A DNA stretch of 64,000 nucleotides. Source: Desulfococcaceae bacterium. GTDB lineage: Bacteria; Desulfobacterota; Desulfobacteria; Desulfobacterales; Desulfosalsimonadaceae. Of the stretch, positions 8,031-17,427 are shown piece after piece; position 1 is the stretch's first letter; every line of letters begins with the position of its first letter. The position numbers were made by a program, and so were the translations under genes. Below the pieces are notes generated by a model. The model was not told the DNA's origin and did not search any database. It worked only from the letters and a program-made list of their open reading frames with translations. The stretch covers positions 49,986 to 113,985 of the forward strand of contig JAQYVU010000004.1 in assembly GCA_030145385.1 (NCBI GenBank), written 5' to 3'.

Positions 8031-10613
8031 ATGGCATTCCCTACTGGCTATACAAAATATCAGGAAGTCACAATAGACAGCTCTAAAGTCAGCGCTGATT
8101 TAACAGACTTTCCAATTTTAATTGATTTATCAGACCTTGTTAAAACCGGATCTGATATTTTTGATACTTGTAGAAGCGATGGCGGTGATATCCGAGTAAC
8201 CAAAAGTGATGGCACAACCCAGTTGGCAAGAGAAATTGTTTCAATAGATACTTCCTCAAAAACTGGCGAAATGTGGGTTAAGTTTTCAGGAACTTTGTCA
8301 GGCTCTTCTGATACCAAAATAAGGATATATTATAATGGCACAGACACTGAACCAGCCAGCGATGCAACCTATGGAAGTGAGAATGTCTGGAAGAGTGCTT
8401 ATAAAGGCGTTTGGCACATGGGAGAAAGTTCAGGAGGGGCAAATGATAGCACGGCCAACGGAAATAATTTAACTGACAATAACACAGTAGGAAGTGGAGC
8501 AGGGAAAATAGGAGGAGCAAGAGATTTTGAATTAAGTAATTCAGAATATTTTTCAATAACCGATGCTAATCAAACTGGATTAGATTTTACTGGGGATTTG
8601 ATATTTAAGGCTAAGATTAAATTAGAACAGTTACCATCAACAGCTGGAAGCACATTTACTATTTTAGCTAAGGATGACGTTACTAACAGGGCATATTTAT
8701 TACAAATAGGGTCAAATGATGATAAATTAGATATCCTTTGGTGGTCTGGTGGTGATGGGACTAGTAATCTCAACAGATGGACGATGGATGAGGCTTTTGA
8801 TTCTAATGATGTTGGCGAATGGATACATATTGCTGTAAGTTTAGATGTATCAACAGAAACCGCTGTTTTTTATAAAGGAGATGATAGCACTGCTCCCACC
8901 GTTAAAACTGGAACGCATGACAAAGATAATAACGGAACTTCAATAGATGATGAATCATCTCCTTTCACAATAGGAGGGAGAGGAGACGGAGATAATTATT
9001 TTGATGGATTAATAGATGAGGTTAGAGTAGCAAATGAAATTCAATCAAGTGACTGGATAGCCACAGAATACAACAATGAAAATAGCCCGTCGACATTCTA
9101 TTCAACAAGTGATGAGCAAGGCGGTTCAACAAACGCCTCAGTAACAGCATCCGTTCAAACTTTAACATTTTCAATCCAAAGCCCTACTATAACAGAAGGT
9201 AGCGGGGTTTCTGTTGATGTAATAACAGAGCAAGCAACAGCCGATAGTTATGGTGAGAGTAATTATTCAGCTGATAATTCTCTTGATGATTTGGATAATG
9301 GATTTGGGCAAAGTTTTGAAAGCAACGTAACCCAAAAGATAAATAGTTGTAAATTTAATTTAAAAAAAATAGGCTCTCCAACTGGTAATGCAGTTGCTAA
9401 GCTTTATGCTCATACAGGAACTTTTGGAGCTTCAAGTAAACCAACAGGAACTCCGTTAGCAACATCAAACAATTTTGATGTTTCAACACTTACTAGCAGT
9501 ATGCAACTTATTACATTTGAATTTCCTGAGTCGCAACGATATGAAATGCAGGAAAATACTTATTATGTGATAAGTATAGAATATTCAGATGGTGATGTAA
9601 GCAATAAAGTCCATGTTGGAATTGATTATACTAGCCCTACTCATTCTGGAAATGAATCTTATTATAGAAATTCAGTTTGGACAGAAAGCTCTTCTTATGA
9701 TTTGATTTTTTATGTTTATGGAGAAGAACAGACAACTTTTTCTTTAACATTTTCCGTTCAAGATCCAACTATTATAGTGACAGGGGGGAACGCTTCGGTA
9801 TCACCGACCGTTCAGTCATTAGCTTTTTCTGTTCAAAATCCAAGCATTACAACCATAAAAAATATTGAAATCAGCCTTTCCACATTGACATTAACTTTTT
9901 CAGCACCCGAGGCATCTGTAACAGGTGGTCAAAATGTTTCAGTATCAGCCGATGCACAGTTATTAAGTTTTAGTATATCAGATCCAGTAATATTAACCCA
10001 AGATTCAGTATTGATCACAGCGACAGTTCAGGCTTTAGCTTTTGTGATTCAGGACCCGAGTATATCAACAGTAAAAAATCTAAGCGTATCAGCCGATCCA
10101 GTATCTCTCTCTTTTTCTGTTCAATCACCGGAAATAGAAATCACAGGAGCAACGATTGTTAATGTATCAGTTCAATCACTAACTTTTTCAACTCTCGAGG
10201 TTTCAGTTTTAGCAGTTAAAAATATCAGTATAACAGCGACTGCCCAAAGTATCGTTTTTGCCCTTAACAACCCAAGTGTTTCAGCCGCAGTGAATATAAC
10301 GGCAAGTGCAACAGTCCAAGAATTAAGTTTTACAATACCTGATGTCACAATAAAACTTCCTATTTCTGTGCCTGTATTTGAATTGTCTTTTTCCACTTTA
10401 AACCCACTAATAACGGCTATTAGAAATGTTAATATAGCTTTATCAAGCTCAGGGCTTACATTTACAATACCAACACATTTAATTTATGTCGGCACGGGAA
10501 TATGGCTTAAAGACGGAAGCCCAACAGGTATGGGCGATTGGGAAAAGGAAGGAGCTGTTACCAGCGACTGGTCAAAGGAAAGTGATGTAACAACTATTTG
10601 GAATAAAGAATAA
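8031..10613 (+). CDS. tail fibre/adhesin with DUF2341, LamG and beta-repeat array
   Basis: 860 residues, no signal peptide. Residues ~1-110 match DUF2341 (MAFPTGYTKYQEVTID, FPILIDLSD, LAREIVS, RIYYNGTD), then a LamG/concanavalin-like domain (KGVWHMGES to DEVRVANEIQSSDW, ~125-345). From ~365 to ~815 there are about ten ~30-residue beta repeats with the pattern VSxTVQxLxFSVQxPxI, interrupted at ~395-565 by an unrelated jelly-roll-like domain. The last ~45 residues carry WxKE-type motifs. Sugar-binding folds plus stalk repeats indicate the receptor-binding fibre or spike. It is the longest gene of the virion module. Confidence 0.75.
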   Translation: MAFPTGYTKYQEVTIDSSKVSADLTDFPILIDLSDLVKTGSDIFDTCRSDGGDIRVTKSDGTTQLAREIVSIDTSSKTGEMWVKFSGTLSGSSDTKIRIYYNGTDTEPASDATYGSENVWKSAYKGVWHMGESSGGANDSTANGNNLTDNNTVGSGAGKIGGARDFELSNSEYFSITDANQTGLDFTGDLIFKAKIKLEQLPSTAGSTFTILAKDDVTNRAYLLQIGSNDDKLDILWWSGGDGTSNLNRWTMDEAFDSNDVGEWIHIAVSLDVSTETAVFYKGDDSTAPTVKTGTHDKDNNGTSIDDESSPFTIGGRGDGDNYFDGLIDEVRVANEIQSSDWIATEYNNENSPSTFYSTSDEQGGSTNASVTASVQTLTFSIQSPTITEGSGVSVDVITEQATADSYGESNYSADNSLDDLDNGFGQSFESNVTQKINSCKFNLKKIGSPTGNAVAKLYAHTGTFGASSKPTGTPLATSNNFDVSTLTSSMQLITFEFPESQRYEMQENTYYVISIEYSDGDVSNKVHVGIDYTSPTHSGNESYYRNSVWTESSSYDLIFYVYGEEQTTFSLTFSVQDPTIIVTGGNASVSPTVQSLAFSVQNPSITTIKNIEISLSTLTLTFSAPEASVTGGQNVSVSADAQLLSFSISDPVILTQDSVLITATVQALAFVIQDPSISTVKNLSVSADPVSLSFSVQSPEIEITGATIVNVSVQSLTFSTLEVSVLAVKNISITATAQSIVFALNNPSVSAAVNITASATVQELSFTIPDVTIKLPISVPVFELSFSTLNPLITAIRNVNIALSSSGLTFTIPTHLIYVGTGIWLKDGSPTGMGDWEKEGAVTSDWSKESDVTTIWNKE

Positions 10614-10622
10614 TTAAAATAT

Positions 10623-11960
10623 ATGAAATTATTATACAACTTAAAACCAAAGGACTTTTTAAAAGGATTGTCCGCAGGAAAATACATACAAAATGGAATG
10701 TTTCAATCAATGACTGATATTGACTTGTTTAGAGATAAAGACTCTTACGGGTTATTAATACCTGGATTTAAGGCGGAAGAAAAAACAGGTTCAACAGTAG
10801 AGGACCAAATAAGGCATTTTGTAAAAGCAGGAAGTTATTTTTATGGATACGGGGATGAGGGATATTTATACAAAATCACCAGTGCTGGTGTGCCGACAGT
10901 TTTAGATTCCGGTAATGAATCAAGCAGAACAGGAGCAATGGGCTTGTGTGTTTACCGGGATAGCACAGGGGAACGACTATTTTACATGGATGATAGCGGG
11001 AATATCGGTTATCACGATTTTGCTTCAACTTTTAATGACACCTATAAAACCGGATTAGAAAGTGGTGTTGAGCATCCAGCCGTTGTTTTTCAAGGGGTAA
11101 TGTATATCTGTAATGACGATAAGGTGGCTACTTTGGATGGATCAACCTTAACGACCGATGCTTTAACCATAACCCCAGGCTTTAACTGTAAAGATATAAA
11201 AGTTTTTAACAACTTTTTAGCAATACTGGCGATTGATAACGGAAAATCCAAGATATTTTTGTGGGATGGTTTTTCTCCAAATTATAGTTATGAATATGAC
11301 CTGCCAGAACAATGCTTTTCTTTGGAAAATTATAAAAACGATTTAGCGATATTCGGTGATGTTGGCGGTAATGTCAGGCTTTTTAGTGGTGGTGAGTTTC
11401 CAGTGATTAAGGATGGATTAGAAAGAAGGGTAACCGCCGGAGGAACAGCCTATAAAAATAATACTCTTTATTGGTTTGATAAAGACCGAATCTACTCATA
11501 TGGAAGCCCAACAGCTTTTATAAGCCCATTAATACAAGCACCTTTGAGTTTGAGAGGAACTGATGCAGAATCAGGCGTTACTTACGGTGCTATTATCCCA
11601 ATAGACACAGAAACGAATCAGTTTTTATCGGGAAATTCAAATGATGAATTATATATTTGGGCATCCGGAAGATATGGCGGTAACTGCCAAACCATAGAAT
11701 TACCACTCGATGGGGCTACAGTCTCAAAAGTAAGAATATATACTGAAAGCACCGCAACTACAGAGGCAACAGCAGAATTAACAGCTCGAATTTATGGAGA
11801 TGGTAATTATATATGTGGAGGAACAAAATATTTAACTGAATCAATGAATATAGTTGATATAGGTGTGTGTAGAGGAAATTTGAATACTATTTCTTTGTAT
11901 TTAGGCTTGGATGGCACATCTGATTTAGCAATTAAACAAATTGAAATATATGGAGAATAA
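10623..11960 (+). CDS. beta-propeller tail (nozzle-like) protein
   Basis: 445 residues, almost all beta, with repeating blades: YFYGYGDEGYLYKI, LFYMDDSGNIGYHD, VMYICNDDKVATLDGS, ILAIDNGKSKIFLWDG, AIFGDVGGNVRLFSGG, TLYWFDKDRIYSYG. A C-terminal beta domain of about 110 residues follows. Propeller-type proteins form the tail nozzle of podoviruses (T7 gp12 and P22 gp10 types), which fits a gene between the fibre and the internal virion proteins. No Shine-Dalgarno site. Exact family not identified. Confidence 0.6.
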   Translation: MKLLYNLKPKDFLKGLSAGKYIQNGMFQSMTDIDLFRDKDSYGLLIPGFKAEEKTGSTVEDQIRHFVKAGSYFYGYGDEGYLYKITSAGVPTVLDSGNESSRTGAMGLCVYRDSTGERLFYMDDSGNIGYHDFASTFNDTYKTGLESGVEHPAVVFQGVMYICNDDKVATLDGSTLTTDALTITPGFNCKDIKVFNNFLAILAIDNGKSKIFLWDGFSPNYSYEYDLPEQCFSLENYKNDLAIFGDVGGNVRLFSGGEFPVIKDGLERRVTAGGTAYKNNTLYWFDKDRIYSYGSPTAFISPLIQAPLSLRGTDAESGVTYGAIIPIDTETNQFLSGNSNDELYIWASGRYGGNCQTIELPLDGATVSKVRIYTESTATTEATAELTARIYGDGNYICGGTKYLTESMNIVDIGVCRGNLNTISLYLGLDGTSDLAIKQIEIYGE

Positions 11961-12135
11961 AAATTTAGATTTAACAGCCCTTGATTTATTAACCCGCTTC
12001 AAGAAACATATCACATCCGCCCCGACATTTTCACCCCGTAATTTAAATGAACAAATCCAGCTCTATGATGACGGAACAAATCAGCGTTTATATGTTTATG
12101 TAAACGGAAGCTGGAAATATTCATCATTAACATAA
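11950..12135 (+). CDS. small phage protein
   Basis: 61 residues from the ATG at 11950, which overlaps the upstream stop by 11 nt. The second half (QIQLYDDGTNQRLYVYVNGSWKYSSL) is a short beta hairpin pattern often seen at the tips of fibre and tail proteins; the first half is helical. Likely a minor tail component. A TTG nine bases upstream is possible but less likely. Confidence 0.5.
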   Translation: MENKNLDLTALDLLTRFKKHITSAPTFSPRNLNEQIQLYDDGTNQRLYVYVNGSWKYSSLT

Positions 12136-12145
12136 AATTAATTAT

Positions 12146-14278
12146 ATGGCATTTACAACCGATCAAACAAAGGAGCTTGATATAGCTTCTCAAAGAAAAA
12201 TAAAAGGCACAGCCAACGATACGGATATAAAAAATTTAGATTACGCCCAATCCAAAGGCTATGAATATAAAGCCCCTACCACCGGCACTTTAGAGGCCGG
12301 TATTAGTGGTGATATTACTTCAATGCTACCGGATGGTTCAGCTTCTAATAAAGCTTTGGAGATTATGGGCAAACAAGCTCAAGAGGCTTCAACTGATGCA
12401 GGGAAACGATTAGCCGAGCTTCAAAAAACCCAATTTGAACAAAACAAAGTAGACCAACAAAAACAACAAAATATCATCGATACCGAGCAAGCAAATCAAG
12501 ATCAGGTGATGAAAGATTATGACACTCTTTCAACTCCTTTTTATCAGGATACCTTTGATAAATATAATGATCAGTTTGATACGGAACAGATGATCAATGA
12601 CTACAAGACACTGGCTTATGACCTGGCTAATTACGGAAAGGAAATGACCAATGCTTTAGAGGTTGAGAGTGAAAGACCTTCTCTTTTATCTGTTTCTCAA
12701 GGTAGACAAGCCAATATAACATCAACTTATACTTCAAAAATTGCTACTGCTCAGGCTGCGATGGACGCTTTATCAGGTTCAATTAATCTTGTTTATACTC
12801 ACATAAACAATGCTACTTCCGCAATACAAGCCGACAGAGAGCAAAGGATTAGCTATCTTGATACTGTAATGAGTTTATCTCAAACCCGTGAAGGCAAGGC
12901 AGAGACAGCTTTATTAACTTTAACCACAGAAGAAAAGAGTCAAATTGAAAACTTAAAAACACAGTTACAAAGCGAAGTAGATACAATAGAAGAAACAAAA
13001 GAATACGTTGTTGAATTAATGACAGACCCTGCAACCGCTTCAATCGTTCATAATGCAGGGGTTGAGCTTACCGATACAAAAGAAGAAATAGCCCGTAAAA
13101 TAAACGATTATCTGGTTAAAAATCCTCAAACTGCAACAAATACAGACTTCGGTATTGTCGGCTATGATGACAATGGTAAAGGCATTTACGGATTTATTGA
13201 CTCTGCAAACCAAACAGTTACACCAGTTGGAAATACAGACTTAAGCCAAGGAATAGTCGGTGGTTATGATATCGGCGTTTACGCCACAGATCCAAATCAT
13301 GAGGCTGCGGTGGCTTCTATTTTACAAAAGATTGGTAAATTCAACACTATAGGGGAAATGGATAATTATATCCAGAGTGTTGCCCCTGGAAGCCCTATCA
13401 CTGGTCAAATGATTGCCAATGCCTCTACTAAATATGGGGTAAGTTGGGAAATGATGACAGCTATGATGCAACAGGATTCAGCTTTGGGAACGAAAGGCTT
13501 AGGAGCTACAAACCATAATCCCGGTAATATCGCTCAATATGATAGTTTAGGCACTACACCGACAGCGGGATATAACAACTGGCAAGAAGGCGTTGATGCA
13601 GTTGCTCAGTGGTTATCAAATCATAAAGTTGAAGAAACAAAGGAGAATGAAACTGCTACAAATTACGCAACTATGATTAATGATGGGAAAGTGAAACTTG
13701 AAAATGTGCCATCAGAATTAAGGGATGATGTTGTAAATGAATTAGCGACAATGCCATCACCACAAGATACTAAACAAGATGAGATTGCGAAAGAGAAAGC
13801 ACAACAAGCAAAAGATTTAATGTCTAACCCTGGATTAAATTCAGCGGTTGGACCGACTGCTTTAACAAGAGGAAATAAATTAAATTGGTGGGATAACTTT
13901 ACCGGTAATACACAAAACTTTATTTCGGGTGTTGAACAATTAGTTAGTGGTCTGTCTTTAGACGCTTTAATTAAGGCTAAGGAACAAGGAGCTACCTTTG
14001 GAGCTTTGTCTGAAGGTGAAATGAGAATACTTTCTTCTTCAGCTACAAAAATTGGAACTTGGAAAATTGAAAAAGACGGTAAGGTTGTTGGTTATGACAT
14101 AGATGAAGAGTCTATGAAAGAAGAGCTTAAGAAGATAAGCGAATTATTTAATAAAGCTATCAAAGAGAATACCGAAGAACAATTAAAGCCAGCAACTACA
14201 TCGTCTGGAACTGAATATTATGTTGAAACACAGACAGGAACAACATCATCAGGAATTGGCTATGAAATAATAAATTAA
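12146..14278 (+). CDS. internal virion protein with lysozyme-like domain
   Basis: 710 residues. The N-terminal ~330 are long Gln/Lys/Glu-rich helices. Around residues 405-500 there is a peptidoglycan-hydrolase-like domain (ANASTKYGVSWEMMTAMMQQDSALGT, NHNPGNIAQYD, GYNNWQEGVDAVAQWLSNH), the layout of glucosaminidase/transglycosylase-type virion hydrolases. At the usual catalytic Glu site of the HESxxGT-like motif there is Asp (QQDSALGT). The C-terminus is helical and Thr/Ser-rich. It probably travels in the capsid and opens the cell wall during DNA ejection. Confidence 0.65.
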   Translation: MAFTTDQTKELDIASQRKIKGTANDTDIKNLDYAQSKGYEYKAPTTGTLEAGISGDITSMLPDGSASNKALEIMGKQAQEASTDAGKRLAELQKTQFEQNKVDQQKQQNIIDTEQANQDQVMKDYDTLSTPFYQDTFDKYNDQFDTEQMINDYKTLAYDLANYGKEMTNALEVESERPSLLSVSQGRQANITSTYTSKIATAQAAMDALSGSINLVYTHINNATSAIQADREQRISYLDTVMSLSQTREGKAETALLTLTTEEKSQIENLKTQLQSEVDTIEETKEYVVELMTDPATASIVHNAGVELTDTKEEIARKINDYLVKNPQTATNTDFGIVGYDDNGKGIYGFIDSANQTVTPVGNTDLSQGIVGGYDIGVYATDPNHEAAVASILQKIGKFNTIGEMDNYIQSVAPGSPITGQMIANASTKYGVSWEMMTAMMQQDSALGTKGLGATNHNPGNIAQYDSLGTTPTAGYNNWQEGVDAVAQWLSNHKVEETKENETATNYATMINDGKVKLENVPSELRDDVVNELATMPSPQDTKQDEIAKEKAQQAKDLMSNPGLNSAVGPTALTRGNKLNWWDNFTGNTQNFISGVEQLVSGLSLDALIKAKEQGATFGALSEGEMRILSSSATKIGTWKIEKDGKVVGYDIDEESMKEELKKISELFNKAIKENTEEQLKPATTSSGTEYYVETQTGTTSSGIGYEIIN

Positions 14279-14287
14279 ATTAAGTAT

Positions 14288-15745
14288 ATGGCAAAAATTA
14301 AATTTGAAAATGGAACTATTGTTAATTTTAATGGCAATCCAACTCCTCAAGATATTGAAGAAGTAGCCAACAAGTTATTCCCTCAACAAGAACAAAAAGG
14401 TTTTTTGGGTCGTGCTTTTGATAACTTAAAAGAAAGAGGGCAAGATATAAAAGAAACTTTCAGTAAAACGGCTAAAGGTGAAATTACCCCACTTGAAACA
14501 GGAGTAAGAACAGTTGGTGATGTCGCTGGTAGCGTGGGAGATGTTATTGGTGCTGCCATTTCTCCACAGGTTGAAAAACTTGCCCAAAAAGAATGGGCTA
14601 AACCAGCTTTTGAAGCTTTAGGAAAAGGAATGGATAAATATGAAGAGTGGAAAAATGGTGATGAATTAAACAAAAGGACAGCAGAAGTTTTAGAATCAGT
14701 TGTTAATATAGCTGATTTAGCTGGTGCTACTTCTTTAGCTAAAACAACTGGCAAGTCGGTAATTAAAGCTGGTAAAAAAACCGTTAATGAAATTGCAGAT
14801 ACAGCGAAATATGTAAAAACATCACTTCCAGAATTAGGGCAAAAAGCTTCAAAGCTTTTAGCGTCAGAACCAAATGAAAAAATAAAAACAATTTTAAAAG
14901 AAACTCCAACTTCAAAATTGGATGAGTTTATTGATATAGCGAAACAACACTCTGTTGATCAAAGGGCTATGTCTGGATTTGAAAAAGTTGGAGAAACAAT
15001 GTCAGAAGCGGCTCAACAAATAAAAAAACAGTTGGGTTCCGCTGGATTACAAAAAACCCAAATTTTGCAAAAAGCAAAAAATGGGCTTCAAGAATTTAAA
15101 GATGCTCCTAGACGAGCTATCTTAAAAATAAATAAACTGGAAAATGCTCCAATTAAAAATGAAATAATTAGTAAATTGAAAGGAGTTAAAACAAAGCTCG
15201 ATGCAGATATAGCAATAGATGAGATTCAGGATATGATTTATTCAGGAACAAGAAATTTGACCCTTGCTCAAGGTTCAAAATTAGAAAAACAATTAAGAAG
15301 AATAATTGGAGAATTGAACGAAGAATTAAAAAAAGGTTTACCAGCCTCTTATAGAGCTTTAAATGGTAAATATTCAGAAGGAATTGATTATCTTAATAGC
15401 CTTAATCGTGCTTTAGGGGAAAAGGTTGGCGGTGTATCGACAAGAGGAGCTTCTCTGGTTAAACAATTTTTTTCACCAGCCGGAACAAGGACAAAGGAAT
15501 TGTTTGAATATATAAAAAAAACAACTGGTATTGACTTAGCTCAAGATGCTAGTTTGGCTAAATTTGCTGAAGAGTTGTTTGATAATCCAAATGTAAAATC
15601 CTTATTAGAAGGAATACCAAAAAGCAGTAAAGGCGTGCTTGATAAAGTAATTGATTTCACAATTGATAAGACTGGAATAGGTGGAAAAGCCAGAGATATT
15701 TTAAGAGAAGGAAGTATTAAAAAAGCTAAGGATATAACTAAATAG
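14288..15745 (+). CDS. internal virion/ejection protein
   Basis: 485 residues, overwhelmingly helical. It starts with a ~30-residue beta element (KIKFENGTIVNFNGNPTPQDIEEVANKLFP) that I have seen at the start of phage internal virion proteins, followed by Gly/Ala-rich amphipathic stretches (GDVAGSVGDVIGAAIS, VVNIADLAGATSLAKTTG) able to insert in membranes, then basic coils. No enzyme motif. As the last large virion gene it most likely forms part of the ejection channel with the upstream protein. Confidence 0.55.
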   Translation: MAKIKFENGTIVNFNGNPTPQDIEEVANKLFPQQEQKGFLGRAFDNLKERGQDIKETFSKTAKGEITPLETGVRTVGDVAGSVGDVIGAAISPQVEKLAQKEWAKPAFEALGKGMDKYEEWKNGDELNKRTAEVLESVVNIADLAGATSLAKTTGKSVIKAGKKTVNEIADTAKYVKTSLPELGQKASKLLASEPNEKIKTILKETPTSKLDEFIDIAKQHSVDQRAMSGFEKVGETMSEAAQQIKKQLGSAGLQKTQILQKAKNGLQEFKDAPRRAILKINKLENAPIKNEIISKLKGVKTKLDADIAIDEIQDMIYSGTRNLTLAQGSKLEKQLRRIIGELNEELKKGLPASYRALNGKYSEGIDYLNSLNRALGEKVGGVSTRGASLVKQFFSPAGTRTKELFEYIKKTTGIDLAQDASLAKFAEELFDNPNVKSLLEGIPKSSKGVLDKVIDFTIDKTGIGGKARDILREGSIKKAKDITK

Positions 15746-15854
15746 AGTCTGTAAAAGCTTTTAAAAATATAAATGCTATAAGACCGAGTATCGTTAAGAT
15801 TGGATGTGAAAGAAGCAGCATTATAAAAAGGATTATTAAGATTAAATCAATCAT
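15738..15854 (-). CDS. possible hydrophobic peptide
   Basis: A 38-residue frame on the - strand, nearly all Ile/Leu/Phe (two short hydrophobic stretches), starts at a CAT on the + strand at 15852-15854 and overlaps the end of the ejection protein gene by 8 nt. No good ribosome site. It may be a real membrane peptide facing the + strand one below or only a chance frame. Confidence 0.2.
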   Translation of the reverse strand: MIDLILIILFIMLLLSHPILTILGLIAFIFLKAFTDSI

Positions 15855-15944
15855 ATGGATATTTACTTCTCAGATTATAACCCGCTTACATGGCAGATTA
15901 TAGCTCTGGCAGTATTTTTAATAATAATTGTATATTTAAGATAG
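15855..15944 (+). CDS. tiny single-TM phage protein
   Basis: 29 residues: a polar start (MDIYFSDYNPLTW) followed by one membrane helix (QIIALAVFLIIIVYL) and a terminal Arg. It lies in an otherwise gene-free 340-base gap after the virion genes. Size and topology suit a holin- or spanin-like accessory, but there is no Shine-Dalgarno site and no known family. Confidence 0.3.
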   Translation: MDIYFSDYNPLTWQIIALAVFLIIIVYLR

Positions 15945-15982
15945 TATTTGTCGTTTCTATATGCCAAATTACTTAAAATCTG

Positions 15983-15995
15983 GCTCACTGTGAGC
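15983..15995. promoter_or_regulatory. palindromic site
   Basis: GCTCAC-T-GTGAGC is a perfect 6-bp inverted repeat with one central base in the gap between the virion operon and the secreted nuclease gene. It looks like an operator, but could also be a small hairpin. Confidence 0.3.
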
Positions 15996-16040
15996 ATATT
16001 CCCCCTGAAAAGGTTATTTGATACAATATTTTAATTTAAG

Positions 16041-16068
16041 GCCGTGATACTATCGTTACGGCTTTTTA
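16041..16068 (+). terminator. intrinsic terminator after virion genes
   Basis: GCCGT/ACGGC stem with a 12-nt loop followed immediately by TTTTT. It closes the long virion transcription unit; the nuclease gene starts 20 nt later. Confidence 0.6.
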
Positions 16069-16087
16069 ATTATAACACATTAATATT

Positions 16088-16669
16088 ATGAATAAAAATT
16101 TTCAAATTGTCATCATTGCTTTTGTCTTGATTTTATTATTGTCAGGCTGTGGGTTTGGTTTTTCTGAAGAACAAGCTGAAGTTGAATATGTCAGTTCCGA
16201 ATATAATAGAAAAGATTGGCCTCACTGGATTGATCAAGATCATGACTGCCAAAATACAAGAGCGGAAATTCTAATCAGGGATAATATCGGTATTATAAAA
16301 TTTAAACGTAATAAGCCCTGTAATGTTTCCTGGGGTAAGTGGATTTGCCCGTATACCGGTAAAGAATTTACCAAAGCTTCAGATATCGATATTGATCATG
16401 TTGTTTCTTTGTCTGATGCTCACCGATCCGGTGGGGCAAACTGGACAAGGGACCAAAAAAGGGCTTTTGCCAATGATCCGGAAAATCTTTTAGCTGTGTG
16501 GGATAAAGTCAATGTTCAAAAAAGTGATAAAGGCCCTGATGAATGGGAGCCACCCAATAAATCTTTTTGCAAAAAATATGTTAGTATATATAATTATATT
16601 AAAATGAAATACGGGTTAAAAATAACTCCTCTTGAAGTGACGGTTATCAAAAATGTCAAAAATAAATAA
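16088..16669 (+). CDS. secreted HNH nuclease lipoprotein (DUF1524-like)
   Basis: 193 residues. Residues 1-21 form a lipoprotein signal with lipobox LSGC (Cys 21). The mature part carries an HNH-type core: DIDHVVSLSDAH near residue 100, then FANDPENLLAVWDKVNVQKSDKGPDEWEP, the arrangement of secreted DUF1524/GmrSD-C-like nucleases, which cut DNA outside the cytoplasm. Four extra Cys (paired about the core) suggest disulfides and so a periplasmic site. In a prophage it may degrade incoming phage DNA in the envelope or act on other cells. It overlaps the next gene by 17 nt. No Shine-Dalgarno site. Confidence 0.7.
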   Translation: MNKNFQIVIIAFVLILLLSGCGFGFSEEQAEVEYVSSEYNRKDWPHWIDQDHDCQNTRAEILIRDNIGIIKFKRNKPCNVSWGKWICPYTGKEFTKASDIDIDHVVSLSDAHRSGGANWTRDQKRAFANDPENLLAVWDKVNVQKSDKGPDEWEPPNKSFCKKYVSIYNYIKMKYGLKITPLEVTVIKNVKNK

Positions 16670-17177
16670 TAATAATAATTTATTCCAAGAAGCTAAGAAA
16701 TATAAAAGTGCTGAGGAATTTATTGAAAATATACCGAATAACAGCAGGGAAATTACCTTTCATCAAACCGGAGATAAGCAGGCGGAAAAAATTTACAAAG
16801 AAGGTTTTAAAGTCGGTTTATTGGCTGAAAAAAGAGGGGCTGTTTTTGGAGCTGGTAATAAAGTAAATGATAAATTGTATTCTCGTAATAAAGAAGGAGA
16901 AGCATTTTTTGGACAAGAACCAGCTAAGATAGCAATAGACATAAGAAGCTTAAAGTTATTTGATGCCACGGAACACGGGATAAGTGATGAAATCGGACAA
17001 GCGGTTACTAAAGGAGATTTGAGTAAATTACCAAAAGGATATGATGGGGCTATTAGATATTTATCAAATGGCGATGTATACGAAGTTGTGCTGCCGCATA
17101 AAACAGCCACGGAAAGGATTATGACTGAATCTCAGCTGATTGGAATCTGGAAAAAGGCTAATCAAGTCACGGACTAA
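16653..17177 (+). CDS. possible ADP-ribosyltransferase-fold protein
   Basis: 174 residues, no signal peptide. After a helical lead, the segment EITFHQTGDKQAEKIYKEGFKVG resembles the H-x-T...A..I..EGF start of ART/PARP-like and Tpt1-like folds, and later strands (AKIAIDIRSLKLFD, GYDGAIRYLSNGDVYEVVLPH) fit the same fold; YEVV-like text near the end is where the third motif would be. It starts inside the nuclease gene, implying co-translation. It could be a toxin or an anti-host enzyme. The fold call is tentative. Confidence 0.4.
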   Translation: MSKINNNNNLFQEAKKYKSAEEFIENIPNNSREITFHQTGDKQAEKIYKEGFKVGLLAEKRGAVFGAGNKVNDKLYSRNKEGEAFFGQEPAKIAIDIRSLKLFDATEHGISDEIGQAVTKGDLSKLPKGYDGAIRYLSNGDVYEVVLPHKTATERIMTESQLIGIWKKANQVTD

Positions 17178-17227
17178 TTTCAAAAGGCTAAAATTCTTAA
17201 AAAAACGGTTCTTTAAGATCTATTCGA

Positions 17228-17265
17228 CCCCTTTTAGGTATAATCTATTCCTATGAGGGGTTTTT
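17228..17265 (+). terminator. intrinsic terminator closing the late block
   Basis: CCCCTTTTAGG pairs with CCTATGAGGGG (two mismatches) and is followed by TTTTT. It separates the genes lacking Shine-Dalgarno sites from the genes that have them. Confidence 0.65.
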
Positions 17266-17345
17266 ATTATTTAGGGGATGATTTTCATAAAACACATTAT
17301 ATAGAGGTGTAAAGTTATAAATTCACAACAGATTGAGTATAATCG

Positions 17346-17388
17346 TTGACAATTTAAATTATTTTAATTAAAAAAGAGTTTAACTCTT
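17346..17388 (+). promoter_or_regulatory. putative promoter and operator of the R-M cassette
   Basis: A consensus -35 (TTGACA, 17346-17351) is followed by AT-rich sequence without a clear -10, and then by the perfect palindrome AAGAGTT-T-AACTCTT (17374-17388) about 40 nt before the restriction gene start. The palindrome lies where a repressor or controller protein would bind. Confidence 0.4.
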
Positions 17389-17427
17389 CTTTAATGGACT
17401 CTTATTTGACGGTTGCGGAGCTGATTT

